The position numbers and the translations under genes are program-made. Positions 53,045 to 61,553 of a stretch of DNA of 64,000 nucleotides are shown here, piece after piece (the first letter of the stretch is position 1; every line of letters begins with the position of its first letter). Below the pieces are notes generated by a model. That model searched no databases. It was not told where the DNA came from and was given only the letters and a program-made list of their open reading frames with translations. This DNA comes from Novosphingobium resinovorum (GTDB lineage Bacteria > Pseudomonadota > Alphaproteobacteria > Sphingomonadales > Sphingomonadaceae). The stretch is from the NCBI RefSeq assembly GCF_001742225.1, contig NZ_CP017075.1:992001-1056000 (forward strand), written 5' to 3'.

Positions 53045-54011
53045 ATGGCTGGTCGAAGAGGGGATCGGCGAAACCCGCGCGATTCTCGTCGATAACGGCC
53101 ATGTCCTTGCCGCAAGGCTGGAATGGCCGGGCCGGCTGACCGCCGGTGAAGTCGCTGACGCAGTGCTGGTATCGCGCCGCGCCGGAGCCTCACGCGGAAC
53201 GGTTCGCTTCGATTCGGGCGAGGAGGCGTTCGTCGACGGTTTGCCCAAATCCGCCAGCGAAGGCGCGCGCCAGCGGGTGCTCGTCACCCGCGCAGCGATG
53301 GCCGAGACCGGCCGCTACAAACTGGCCCAGACCCGCGCCAGCGATCTTGCCCCTCGCCCTGCTCCCACCCTTGCCGAATCGCTGCGTGGCGGCGGACTGC
53401 CGGTCAGGAAGGTCCGCCGCTTTCCCGACGATCCCTGGCCCGAGATCGTGGCCGAAGCGCTTGACGGCGTGATCGCCTTCGAGGGCGGATCGCTGGTGGT
53501 GACGCCGACCCCGGCGATGACGCTGATCGATATCGACGGCATCCTGCCGCTCGCCGCGCTGGCATTGGCCGCCGTGCCCGCGATCGCCGACGCGGTCGGG
53601 CGGCTCGACCTTGCCGGCTCCATAGGCATCGACTTCCCCTCGCTGGAGCGCAAGGACGACCGCCGCGCGGTGGACGAGGCTCTGGCCGAAGCGCTCGACC
53701 ACTGGCCGCACCAGCGCACGGCGGTGAACGGCTTCGGCTTCGTGCAACTCGTCGCGCGGCTGGAACGCCCCTCCATCCCGCAGCGGGTGCGTGCCGCCCC
53801 CGTCGCCGCCGCCGCGCGCCTGCTTATGCGCAGCGCCGAGCATGTCGCCGAACCGGGCGCGCTGCTACTCACCGCGCACCCGGCCGTGCGCGCCGCGACG
53901 AGCGAGGAATGGCTCGCCGACCTCGCGCGGCGCACCGGGCGCACGATCCGCTGGCAGGAGGAGCGCACGCTTGCGCTGGCCGCCGGATTCGCGCAGGCGG
54001 TGCCGCTATGA
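53037..54011 (+). CDS. Short RNase E/G-like ribonuclease
   Basis: A 324-residue relative of RNase E/G. The catalytic aspartate region is [14 protein letters not shown] (Asp165/Asp167) with [22 protein letters not shown] (Asp199) and [18 protein letters not shown]. An N-terminal S1-like segment (about 40-100) is recognisable, but the protein is ~165 residues shorter than RNase G and lacks the Zn-link CPxCxGxG motif. The TTG start overlaps maf by eight bases and the stop overlaps yacG by four. Its role may be rRNA/tRNA processing; uncertain. Confidence 0.85.
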   Translation: MAEWLVEEGIGETRAILVDNGHVLAARLEWPGRLTAGEVADAVLVSRRAGASRGTVRFDSGEEAFVDGLPKSASEGARQRVLVTRAAMAETGRYKLAQTRASDLAPRPAPTLAESLRGGGLPVRKVRRFPDDPWPEIVAEALDGVIAFEGGSLVVTPTPAMTLIDIDGILPLAALALAAVPAIADAVGRLDLAGSIGIDFPSLERKDDRRAVDEALAEALDHWPHQRTAVNGFGFVQLVARLERPSIPQRVRAAPVAAAARLLMRSAEHVAEPGALLLTAHPAVRAATSEEWLADLARRTGRTIRWQEERTLALAAGFAQAVPL

Positions 54012-54199
54012 CCCTCTCCGAACGCAAATGCCCAATCTGCCGCAAACCCCGCGCCGCCGAGTTCACGCCGTTCTGCTCCAAGCAGTGCCGCGACCGTGAC
54101 CTGCTGAAGTGGTTGGACGACGGCTACGCCCTGCCCGGGCAGCCCCACGATCCCGAGGACTTCGTCGGGCAGGAAAAAAACAATCCACAGGACGATTGA
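54008..54199 (+). CDS. yacG: Zinc-finger DNA gyrase inhibitor YacG
   Basis: A 63-residue protein with the YacG zinc site C8-x2-C11...C23-x3-C27 (CPICRKP and [10 protein letters not shown]), followed by [15 protein letters not shown]. YacG binds GyrB and inhibits gyrase in E. coli. It overlaps the RNase gene (ATGA) and ends the infA operon. Confidence 0.92.
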   Translation: MTLSERKCPICRKPRAAEFTPFCSKQCRDRDLLKWLDDGYALPGQPHDPEDFVGQEKNNPQDD

Positions 54200-54299
54200 A
54201 ATTTCTTCGTCATTTAGGGCTTGCCAAGGTCGGCCACCTTCTTCATAGGCCCGCCCACACCGCTCGCCGGTCTCTTCCAGAGGCCGCCGCCGAACGAGT

Positions 54300-54375
54300 G
54301 CCCGAGTAGCTCAGTTGGTAGAGCATGCGACTGAAAATCGCAGTGTCGGTGGTTCGAATCCGCCCTCGGGCACCA
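54300..54375 (+). tRNA. tRNA-Phe (GAA)
   Basis: A 76-nt cloverleaf: acceptor GCCCGAG paired with CTCGGGC, D-arm with GCTCAGTTGGTAGAGC, anticodon loop CTGAAAA with anticodon GAA (Phe), T-arm GGTGGTTCGAATCCGCC, discriminator A, encoded CCA. It stands alone; the flanking 190 bases downstream show no duplicate of its 3' end. Confidence 0.97.
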
Positions 54376-54566
54376 TTTCCTTTCCTTTGGTGTCGCACCC
54401 GAAATCTAACGTCATTGCGGACATCCGTGATGGATTTCAGCATGTCCTGCCGGATTGTAATGCGGCTTTGATCTTTAGTCGCAAATTGTCGCATCTGCGA
54501 AATGGGCGCTTGCTCGCGCACCGTTTTGCTGAATAGGACAGGGCAACATCCAACAAGGCGCGCGAC

Positions 54567-55802
54567 TTGAACAGCTTCCCCCCTTATGCCCTTCGCCGGC
54601 CCTCCGGTTGGCGCTGGCCGCTCCTGCCTGTTGCCGCCCTCGCGCTTGCCGGAGTGTCGCTAGCGGCATGCTCCGGTGAGTCGTCAAAGGGCCAGCAGCA
54701 GCGCACTGCCGAAGTCGGCTACATCGTCGCGCAGACCAGCAGCGTCCCCCTCTCGGCAACGCTCAGCGGCCGTACGGTCGCCTTCGAGACGTCCGAGGTG
54801 CGCCCGCAGGTAACCGGCGTCATCAAGCGCCGCTTCTTTACCGAGGGCAGCACGGTCAAGGCAGGCCAACCCCTGTTCGAGATCGACCCCAGCCTCTACC
54901 GTGCGGCAGTCAACCAGGCGCAGGCCAACCTCGCCAGCGCCCGCGCCACGGCGGATGCCGCATCGGTCAAAGCGGAGCGCTATCGCCCGCTCGCCGATAT
55001 GGAAGCGGTCGCCAAGCAGGACTATACCGACGCCCTGGCGGCATCTCGCACGGCGAAGGCTGCCATTGCGCAGAACGCCGCCACGCTTGATACGGCCAAG
55101 ATCAACCTGCGCTTCACCACCGTCCCCGCACCGATCAGCGGGAAGATCGGACGTCAGTTGTTCACCGTCGGCGCCCTCGTCAGTGCCACGCAGGCCGATC
55201 CGCTCGCGGTGATCCAGCGCATGGATCCGATCTACGTCGACATGCAGCAGTCCGCCGCAGAATTGACGAGTCTGCGCCAGCGTCTCGCGGCGGGGGGCGT
55301 CACCCCCGGCAGCACCGAGGTCCACCTCATGCTGGACGGCGGCATCCGCTATCCGCAGGCGGGCACCGTGCAGTTCTCCGAAGTCACGGTCGATCAGACC
55401 ACCGGCACCGTCACCCTGCGCGCCCGCTTCCCGAACCCGGACGGCCTGCTGCTGCCCGGCATGTTCGTGACGGCGATGTTCGATCAGGCATCGGACCCCA
55501 ATGCGTTCCTGATCCCGCAGAACGCGGTCCAGCGCGACTTCGACGGCAGTGCCTACGTCATGCTGGTCGGCGCCGACAACAAGGCTACGCGCCGCAAGGT
55601 CACCGCCGATCGCACCTACAACGAGTTCGCGGTCGTCACCGGCGGTCTCAAGAAGGGCGACAAGGTCATCATCCAAGGCCTCAACGGCCTGCGTCAGGGC
55701 GCTCCGATCAAGCCGGTTGTCAGCACGGCCCCCCAAAAGGTTGAGCCGCGCAAGGAAGGCCAAGGCGCAGAGACAGCGCAATCCGGCCACAAGCGCGGCT
55801 AA
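54567..55802 (+). CDS. RND efflux periplasmic adaptor (MFP) lipoprotein
   Basis: A 411-residue AcrA/MexE-type adaptor. N-terminal signal with lipobox (VSLAACSGE); barrel-sandwich segment TVAFETSEVRPQVTGVIKRRFFTEGSTVKAGQPLFEID (in parts); alpha-hairpin (about 90-170); beta-barrel and C-terminal domain (VQRDFDGSAYVMLVG). TTG 54567 is the start that keeps the signal intact. It leads a three-gene RND efflux operon. Confidence 0.93.
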   Translation: MNSFPPYALRRPSGWRWPLLPVAALALAGVSLAACSGESSKGQQQRTAEVGYIVAQTSSVPLSATLSGRTVAFETSEVRPQVTGVIKRRFFTEGSTVKAGQPLFEIDPSLYRAAVNQAQANLASARATADAASVKAERYRPLADMEAVAKQDYTDALAASRTAKAAIAQNAATLDTAKINLRFTTVPAPISGKIGRQLFTVGALVSATQADPLAVIQRMDPIYVDMQQSAAELTSLRQRLAAGGVTPGSTEVHLMLDGGIRYPQAGTVQFSEVTVDQTTGTVTLRARFPNPDGLLLPGMFVTAMFDQASDPNAFLIPQNAVQRDFDGSAYVMLVGADNKATRRKVTADRTYNEFAVVTGGLKKGDKVIIQGLNGLRQGAPIKPVVSTAPQKVEPRKEGQGAETAQSGHKRG

Positions 55803-55808
55803 CGGTTC

Positions 55809-58800
55809 ATGTCCCGCATATTCATCGATCGCCCGATCTTCGCCTGGGTTCTGGCGATCATCGTGATGCTCACCGGTCTCGGTGCGCTGAACTTCCTGCC
55901 GAACGAGCAATACCCCGACATCGCGCCTACGCAGGTGAACATCCGCGCCACTTATCAAGGCGCGTCGGCGCAAACGATCGAGAACTCGGTGACGCAGATC
56001 ATCGAGCAGCAGCTGACCGGCATCGACGGGCTGCTCTACTTCAGCTCCGAGTCGAGCAACCGCGGCCAGGCGACCATCAGCGCCACTTTCGCCAAGGGCA
56101 CCGACCCCGACATCGCGCAGGTCCAGGTCCAGAACAAGGTCCAGTCCGCGATCCCGCGCCTGCCGCAGACCGTGCAGGCGCGCGGCGTCACCGTGACCAA
56201 GTCTAACGCCGACCAGCTGCTGCTGGTGGCGGTCTATGACGAGACCGACCAGCGCTCCAACCAGGACGTGTCGGACTATCTTGCCTCGAACATCCAGGAC
56301 CCGCTCTCGCGCGTCCAAGGCGTGGGCGACGTCAACGTGTTCGGCGCGCCGCACGCCATGCGTATCTGGCTGGACCCGCGCAAGCTCGCCGCCGTGGCGC
56401 TCATGCCTAGCGACGTAACGTCCGCGATCACCGCCCAGAACACCGAAGTCGCGGCGGGCGAAATCGGCGGCACGCCTGCGGTCGACGATCAGGCGATCAA
56501 CGCCGTCGTCACCGCCGGCTCGCGCCTACAGACCGCCGACCAGTTCCGCGCCATCGTGCTCAAGACCAACCCGGACGGCTCGGTCGTCACCATCGGCGAT
56601 GTCGCACGGGTGGAGATCGGCGCGGACAACTATACCGCAGTCAGCCGGGTCAACGGCCATCCGGGCGCAGGTATCTCCATCTCGCTGGCGCCCGGCGCCG
56701 ACGCCTTACGTACGGCAGAGGCGGTCAAGGCGAAGATGCAGGACCTATCCGCCGAAATGCCGGACGGTTTGACATACATCTACGGCAGCGACTCCACGAC
56801 CTTCATCAAGCTCTCGGTCGAGGAGGTCGAGAAGGCACTGTTCGAGGCGATCATCCTCGTCGTCATCGTGATGTTCGTGTTCCTGCAAAGCTGGCGCGCC
56901 ACGCTGATCCCGGCGATCGCGGTGCCGGTGGTGCTGCTGGGCACTTTCGCGGTGTTCTACGTGATGGGCTTCTCCATCAACACGATGACGCTGTTCGGGC
57001 TGGTGCTGGCGATCGGCCTGCTGGTCGATGACGCCATCGTGGTGGTCGAGAACGTCGAGCGCCTGCTGGAAGAGAACCCCGGCATGTCTCCGCGCGATGC
57101 CACCATCAAGTCGATGGAGGAAATCCAGGTCGCGCTGGTGGCTATCGCGCTGGTGCTTTCGGCGGTGTTCCTGCCGATGGCCTTCTTCGGCGGCTCGACG
57201 GGCGTGATCTACCGCCAGTTTTCGCTGACCATCGTGACCGCGATGGTACTTTCGGTGCTGGTGGCGCTGATCCTCAGCCCGGCGCTGACGGCGACGCTGC
57301 TCAAGGCCAAGAAGCCTCACGGTGAGGAAGATCACGAGCCGAACTGGATCGAACGACACCTGCCCTGGCTCGCGCGTGGCTGGGAGAAGTTCCATACCTG
57401 GTTCAACCGCAGCTTCGAGCGCGTCACCGATGCCTACGTGCGCAAGGTGGACGTCGTCGTCGCGCACAAGTGGCGCTGGCTCGCGCTGTTCGCGGTTACT
57501 TGCGTCGGCACGTTCCTGCTGTTCCAGCGCCTGCCCACCGGCTTCCTGCCGAACGAGGACCAGGGCAACATCAGCGTGCAATGGCGCCTGCCCGCCGGCA
57601 CCCCGCGCTCGCGCACCGAGCAAGTGCAGCGCGAAATCGAGAAGTACTTCACGACTTACGAGAAGCACAACGTCGCGGGCATGTTCTCCGTCGCGGGCGG
57701 CGGGCGCGGTGCATCCGGCCAGAACAGCGGTCAGGGCTTCATCAATCTGACCGACTGGTCGCAGCGTACCGACCCCAAGGACAGCGCCGACGCCATCGTC
57801 CAGCGCGCCAGCGCCGCCTTCCGCAGCCTTCGTGACGCGCAGGTCTTCGTGCTGGTGCCGGGCTCCGTTCGCGGCCTCGGCGATTCAGCGGGCTTCACGA
57901 TGGAATTGCAAAACGCCAGCGGCCTGTCCGACGACAAGTTCATGGCTGCGCGCGAGAAGCTGCTCGCCGCAGCAAGCGCGAACGACCAGCTGTCCGGTGT
58001 GCGCCTGAGCAACCTTCCAGACGTCTCGACCCTGAAGATCAACACCGATATTCGTGCCCTAACCGCGTTTGGGCTGACCCCCGGCAACGTCAATTCCACG
58101 CTCTCGACGGCATGGGGCGGTACGTATGTCAACGACTTCATCGACAAGGGCCGCGTCAAGCGCGTCTACGTTCAGGGCGACGCGCAGTTCCGCTCGCGCC
58201 CGGAAGACCTCGCGCAGTGGTTCGTTCGCGGGTCGGGCGGGCAGATGGCACCTTTCTCCGCCTTCTCCACCGTCGGATGGTCGACGGCGCCGAGTTCGAC
58301 CTCGCGCTTCAACGGCCTGCCCGCGTACGAATTCTCGGGCAACGCAGGCTCGGGCGTCAGCTCGGGCACCGCGATGAACGTGATGGAGCAGCTGGTCTCG
58401 GATATCCCGGGCGTCAGCGTCGCATGGGCCGGTGCCTCGTATCAGGAGCGGCTTTCCTCCGGGCAAGGGCCGATCCTCTACGCCCTGTCGCTGCTCGTCG
58501 TGTTCCTGTGCCTTGCGGCGCTCTATGAAAGCTGGTCGATCCCGGTCGCGGTGATCCTCGTCATCCCGCTCGGCCTGCTGGGTGCGATCGCCTTCGTCAC
58601 GCTGCGCGGGTTGGAGAACGACGTGTACCTGCAGATCGGCCTGCTGACGACGATGGGCCTCGCCGCGAAGAACGCGATCCTCATGATCGAATTCGCGGAG
58701 CAAGCCGAGCGCCAGGGCAAGCGCGTCATCGACGCCGCGCTGGAGGCCGCCAAGATCCGCCTGCGTCCGATCCTGATGACCAGCTTCGCCTTCATCTTCG

Positions 58801-59015
58801 GCGTGCTGCCGCTTGCCATCGCCACCGGCGCGGGCGCCAACAGCCGCGTCGCGATCGGCACGGCGGTGGTCGGCGGCATGCTCACCGCGACGATCCTCGC
58901 GATCTTCTATATCCCGCTGTTCTTCGTGCTCGTGCGCCGCAGCGTACGTGACGGCCTAGCCGCGGCACACGAGAAACTGCAGCAGCGCCGCGGGCGCTCG
59001 GGAGACGCAGCATGA
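55809..59015 (+). CDS. RND efflux pump inner-membrane transporter (HAE1 family)
   Basis: A 1068-residue AcrB/MexF-type pump of the HAE1 family (hydrophobic and amphiphilic efflux). Twelve membrane helices in two repeats; the proton-relay aspartate pair lies in AIGLLVDDAIVVVENVER; periplasmic porter domains follow each first helix (IFIDRPIFAWVLAIIVML start; FFGGSTGVIYRQFSLTI). Starts six bases after the MFP stop and overlaps the outer-membrane gene by four. Confidence 0.95.
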   Translation: MSRIFIDRPIFAWVLAIIVMLTGLGALNFLPNEQYPDIAPTQVNIRATYQGASAQTIENSVTQIIEQQLTGIDGLLYFSSESSNRGQATISATFAKGTDPDIAQVQVQNKVQSAIPRLPQTVQARGVTVTKSNADQLLLVAVYDETDQRSNQDVSDYLASNIQDPLSRVQGVGDVNVFGAPHAMRIWLDPRKLAAVALMPSDVTSAITAQNTEVAAGEIGGTPAVDDQAINAVVTAGSRLQTADQFRAIVLKTNPDGSVVTIGDVARVEIGADNYTAVSRVNGHPGAGISISLAPGADALRTAEAVKAKMQDLSAEMPDGLTYIYGSDSTTFIKLSVEEVEKALFEAIILVVIVMFVFLQSWRATLIPAIAVPVVLLGTFAVFYVMGFSINTMTLFGLVLAIGLLVDDAIVVVENVERLLEENPGMSPRDATIKSMEEIQVALVAIALVLSAVFLPMAFFGGSTGVIYRQFSLTIVTAMVLSVLVALILSPALTATLLKAKKPHGEEDHEPNWIERHLPWLARGWEKFHTWFNRSFERVTDAYVRKVDVVVAHKWRWLALFAVTCVGTFLLFQRLPTGFLPNEDQGNISVQWRLPAGTPRSRTEQVQREIEKYFTTYEKHNVAGMFSVAGGGRGASGQNSGQGFINLTDWSQRTDPKDSADAIVQRASAAFRSLRDAQVFVLVPGSVRGLGDSAGFTMELQNASGLSDDKFMAAREKLLAAASANDQLSGVRLSNLPDVSTLKINTDIRALTAFGLTPGNVNSTLSTAWGGTYVNDFIDKGRVKRVYVQGDAQFRSRPEDLAQWFVRGSGGQMAPFSAFSTVGWSTAPSSTSRFNGLPAYEFSGNAGSGVSSGTAMNVMEQLVSDIPGVSVAWAGASYQERLSSGQGPILYALSLLVVFLCLAALYESWSIPVAVILVIPLGLLGAIAFVTLRGLENDVYLQIGLLTTMGLAAKNAILMIEFAEQAERQGKRVIDAALEAAKIRLRPILMTSFAFIFGVLPLAIATGAGANSRVAIGTAVVGGMLTATILAIFYIPLFFVLVRRSVRDGLAAAHEKLQQRRGRSGDAA

Positions 59016-60424
59016 AGCGCATGAGCATCCGCCTGATGGCGGGCGTCCTGCCTGCCCTCGCCCTTGGCGCCTGTTCGCTGGCCCCCAAGTACGTCCAGCC
59101 CGACTTGCCGGTCCCGGCCTCCTGGCCGGTTGGCGACGCCTACCTGCAGCAAAGCGAGGCTTCGCTGCCGGTGGTGTCCTACAAGGACATATTCCGCGAT
59201 CCTCGCCTGCAGTCGCTCGTCGAGGAGGCACTGGCCAACAACCGCGACTTGCGCGTGGCGGCGGCGAACGTCGCGGCGGCGCGGGCACAAGTGCGCGTAA
59301 CTCGGGCGAACCAGTTCCCGGCTGTCGGCATCAGCGGCTCCGCCACCGACACCGAGACCGGCGGCGGCTTCGGCCTCAACGGCATGAGCTATTCGGTGCA
59401 GGGCGGTATCTCCAGCTTCGAGCTGGACCTGTTCGGCAAGCTCGCCAACGCCACCCGGTCCGACCGCGATACAGCACTGGCGACGGAATCGGCAGCGCGG
59501 ACGGTTCGCCTTGGCCTCGTCGCCGATCTTGCGCAGGCTTGGGCGACGTATGCCGCCGACACCGACCTGCTCAAGCTGGCGCAGGCTACTGCGGCCAACG
59601 CCAAGGATAGCGTGCGGCTGTCGTCCGCCCGCCTCAAGGGCGGCGTCGCCGCGCGCACGGAACTGCGGCAGGCCGAGCAGGTTCTGGAAACCGCCAATGG
59701 CGACCTCGCCACGCAGACCGCCGCGCTGGCGCAGGACATCAACGCGATCCGCCTTCTCGTAGGTGCGGAATTCGATCGCGCGCTGCTCCCGACCGGGATC
59801 GACGAGGTCAACTCCAGCCTCGGCGAAGTGCCTGCCGGGCTCTCGACGCAAGTATTGCTCCGCCGCCCCGACGTGGTTCAGGCCGAATACCAACTGCGCG
59901 CCGCCAATGCCGACATCGGCGTGGCAAGGGCTCAGCTTTTCCCCACGATCTCGCTGAGCGCCCTGATCGGCTTCGCCAGCCAGTCGCTGTCGAGCCTGTT
60001 CGACACGGCCTCGCGTACGACGACGCTGGGTGCGGACGGGAGTTGGTCGGTATTCAACGCGGGCGGCCGCAAGGCCAATGTCGAGGTGACCAAAGCCCAG
60101 CGCGACGCGGCCCTGGCGACTTACGAAAAGGCAATCCAGACCGCCTTCCGGGAAACCGCCGACGCCCTCGCCGACCAGGGGACGCTCACCGAACGCCTGC
60201 GCGCCGCGACCGCCTTCACCAGCGCCGCGCAGGATGCCGCCACTCTCACCGAGGCAAGCTATCGCCGGGGCATCGTCGGCTCGCTAGACAACCTCGTGGC
60301 GCAGCGCAGCCTCTATTCCGCGCGGCAGGCGGAGATCGCAGTTCGCCTCACGCAGGCGGGAAACCGGATCGCGCTTTATCGGGTGCTCGGCGGGGATCAG
60401 GCAACGGCGCCTGCTCAGCCGTAA
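59012..60424 (+). CDS. RND efflux outer-membrane channel lipoprotein (NodT/OprM type)
   Basis: A 470-residue outer-membrane factor with lipobox LALGACSLAPKYVQP, and the repeated TolC-like domain: LFGKLANATRSDRD-, VSARLKGGVAARTELRQAEQVLETA (in parts), LLRRPDVVQAEYQLRAANADIGVARAQLFPTIS (in parts). It completes the tripartite pump. Its stop overlaps the convergent oxidoreductase gene by ten bases, so the two transcripts must end within each other. Confidence 0.94.
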   Translation: MKRMSIRLMAGVLPALALGACSLAPKYVQPDLPVPASWPVGDAYLQQSEASLPVVSYKDIFRDPRLQSLVEEALANNRDLRVAAANVAAARAQVRVTRANQFPAVGISGSATDTETGGGFGLNGMSYSVQGGISSFELDLFGKLANATRSDRDTALATESAARTVRLGLVADLAQAWATYAADTDLLKLAQATAANAKDSVRLSSARLKGGVAARTELRQAEQVLETANGDLATQTAALAQDINAIRLLVGAEFDRALLPTGIDEVNSSLGEVPAGLSTQVLLRRPDVVQAEYQLRAANADIGVARAQLFPTISLSALIGFASQSLSSLFDTASRTTTLGADGSWSVFNAGGRKANVEVTKAQRDAALATYEKAIQTAFRETADALADQGTLTERLRAATAFTSAAQDAATLTEASYRRGIVGSLDNLVAQRSLYSARQAEIAVRLTQAGNRIALYRVLGGDQATAPAQP

Positions 60425-61461
60425 AGCGGGACGATCTGCGGCAGTTCGACGGTCGTGCGGATGCCGGGAGCGGCAGCGCAGACCGCCGGGATGGCGTTGA
60501 TAGGCCGATGCGCGGTCAGTCCGGGGGTGTAGGCTGCGTAGTCCTCCTCCGCGACCGGGAAGGTGATGTCCACCTTGACCGGCGTGTCCCCTTCGGTGGT
60601 GACCCGCCAGCCGGACTCGCGCAAGTTCCAGTCGTGTTCGATGTCGGTGGTGGCGTACCAGTTGGCACGGAAGCGCAGGATTGGGCGCCCTTTATGCATG
60701 CAGGTGATCGTGGTACGCATTGCGCCCACCGTACCGGCAGGTATCCTGCCTGCCGCGATCTCCACGTCGTGCCTCGCCGCCGACAGTTCGCCGACTGCCT
60801 CGATTTCGTCGCAGGGCAATCCTATGGCCTCGGCGATCTGTGAAAGCGAACTGCCGAAGTCGCCCTTGAGATGCTCGGCCCGGTGCTGGTCGAAAGGCGC
60901 CATGGGCGCTGCGAAGCCCATGATGTTGAACAGCATGTCGGGCGAATTACGGCTTGATACGTCGCCATATTCGTCGATCGTCAGCAGCCCATGCCCGCGC
61001 TGAAGCGACAGCAGCGGGATCGCCAGCGCCTCGGTGACGAAACCGGGGCTCGAACCGGTGGAATGGATCGAGGTTCCACCTGCGGCACAGGCCTCCTCGA
61101 TCCGGGCACGGTTCCCGGGATCAATCAGCGGCGGGTAATGGAAGTCGCAGCGCGTCGTCACCACATTCTTGCCTGACGCGAGCAATGCACACAGGGCGTC
61201 CCAATCGGTCCCCTGCGGCATAAACAGCACGCAGTCGGCATCGAGAGCGACGATCTCGTCCAGAGAGTTGGTCGCCTTGATGCCGGTTTCGGCAAGGCCG
61301 CAGAGTTCGCCCGCGTCCTTGCCGACCTTTTCCGCCGAGTTGACCCACAGGCCGACCAGCTCCATTCGGGGATGCTCGATGACCATGCGCAAGGCGCGGC
61401 TGCCGACGTTCCCGGTTGCCCACTGGACGACACGCCAAGTCCTGTTTGCGTCTTGCGACAT
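60415..61461 (-). CDS. DapB-fold NAD(P)-dependent oxidoreductase (not DapB)
   Basis: A 348-residue protein with an N-terminal Rossmann fold (RVVQWATGNVGSRALR, GxGxxG variant) and the dihydrodipicolinate-reductase-like C-terminal domain. It resembles the '2,4-diaminopentanoate dehydrogenase / NAD(P)H-dependent amine dehydrogenase' group rather than DapB, because it lacks the DapB active-site KxxK-type segment. Substrate unknown. It lies 92 bases downstream, on the same strand, of a TonB-dependent receptor, hinting at catabolism of an imported compound. Confidence 0.8.
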   Translation of the reverse strand: MSQDANRTWRVVQWATGNVGSRALRMVIEHPRMELVGLWVNSAEKVGKDAGELCGLAETGIKATNSLDEIVALDADCVLFMPQGTDWDALCALLASGKNVVTTRCDFHYPPLIDPGNRARIEEACAAGGTSIHSTGSSPGFVTEALAIPLLSLQRGHGLLTIDEYGDVSSRNSPDMLFNIMGFAAPMAPFDQHRAEHLKGDFGSSLSQIAEAIGLPCDEIEAVGELSAARHDVEIAAGRIPAGTVGAMRTTITCMHKGRPILRFRANWYATTDIEHDWNLRESGWRVTTEGDTPVKVDITFPVAEEDYAAYTPGLTAHRPINAIPAVCAAAPGIRTTVELPQIVPLYG

Positions 61462-61553
61462 CGCTCTCTCCCTTTTCGCTGCGTTCAGCCTTGTTCCCGC
61501 ACGTCAGCAAGCGCGCGTGCCGGGGACAATCCCCATGCGGGGACGGCTCGAAG

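Noticed and set aside
54300..54375. tRNA-Phe as an integrative element attachment site
   Set aside because: No integrase lies nearby, and I saw no second copy of the tRNA 3' end in the window. The RND operon next to it has the same composition as its neighbours.
60415..61461. Annotating the DapB-fold gene as dihydrodipicolinate reductase (dapB)
   Set aside because: It is about 75 residues longer than DapB, lacks the expected active-site segment, and lies beside a TonB receptor rather than lysine genes.
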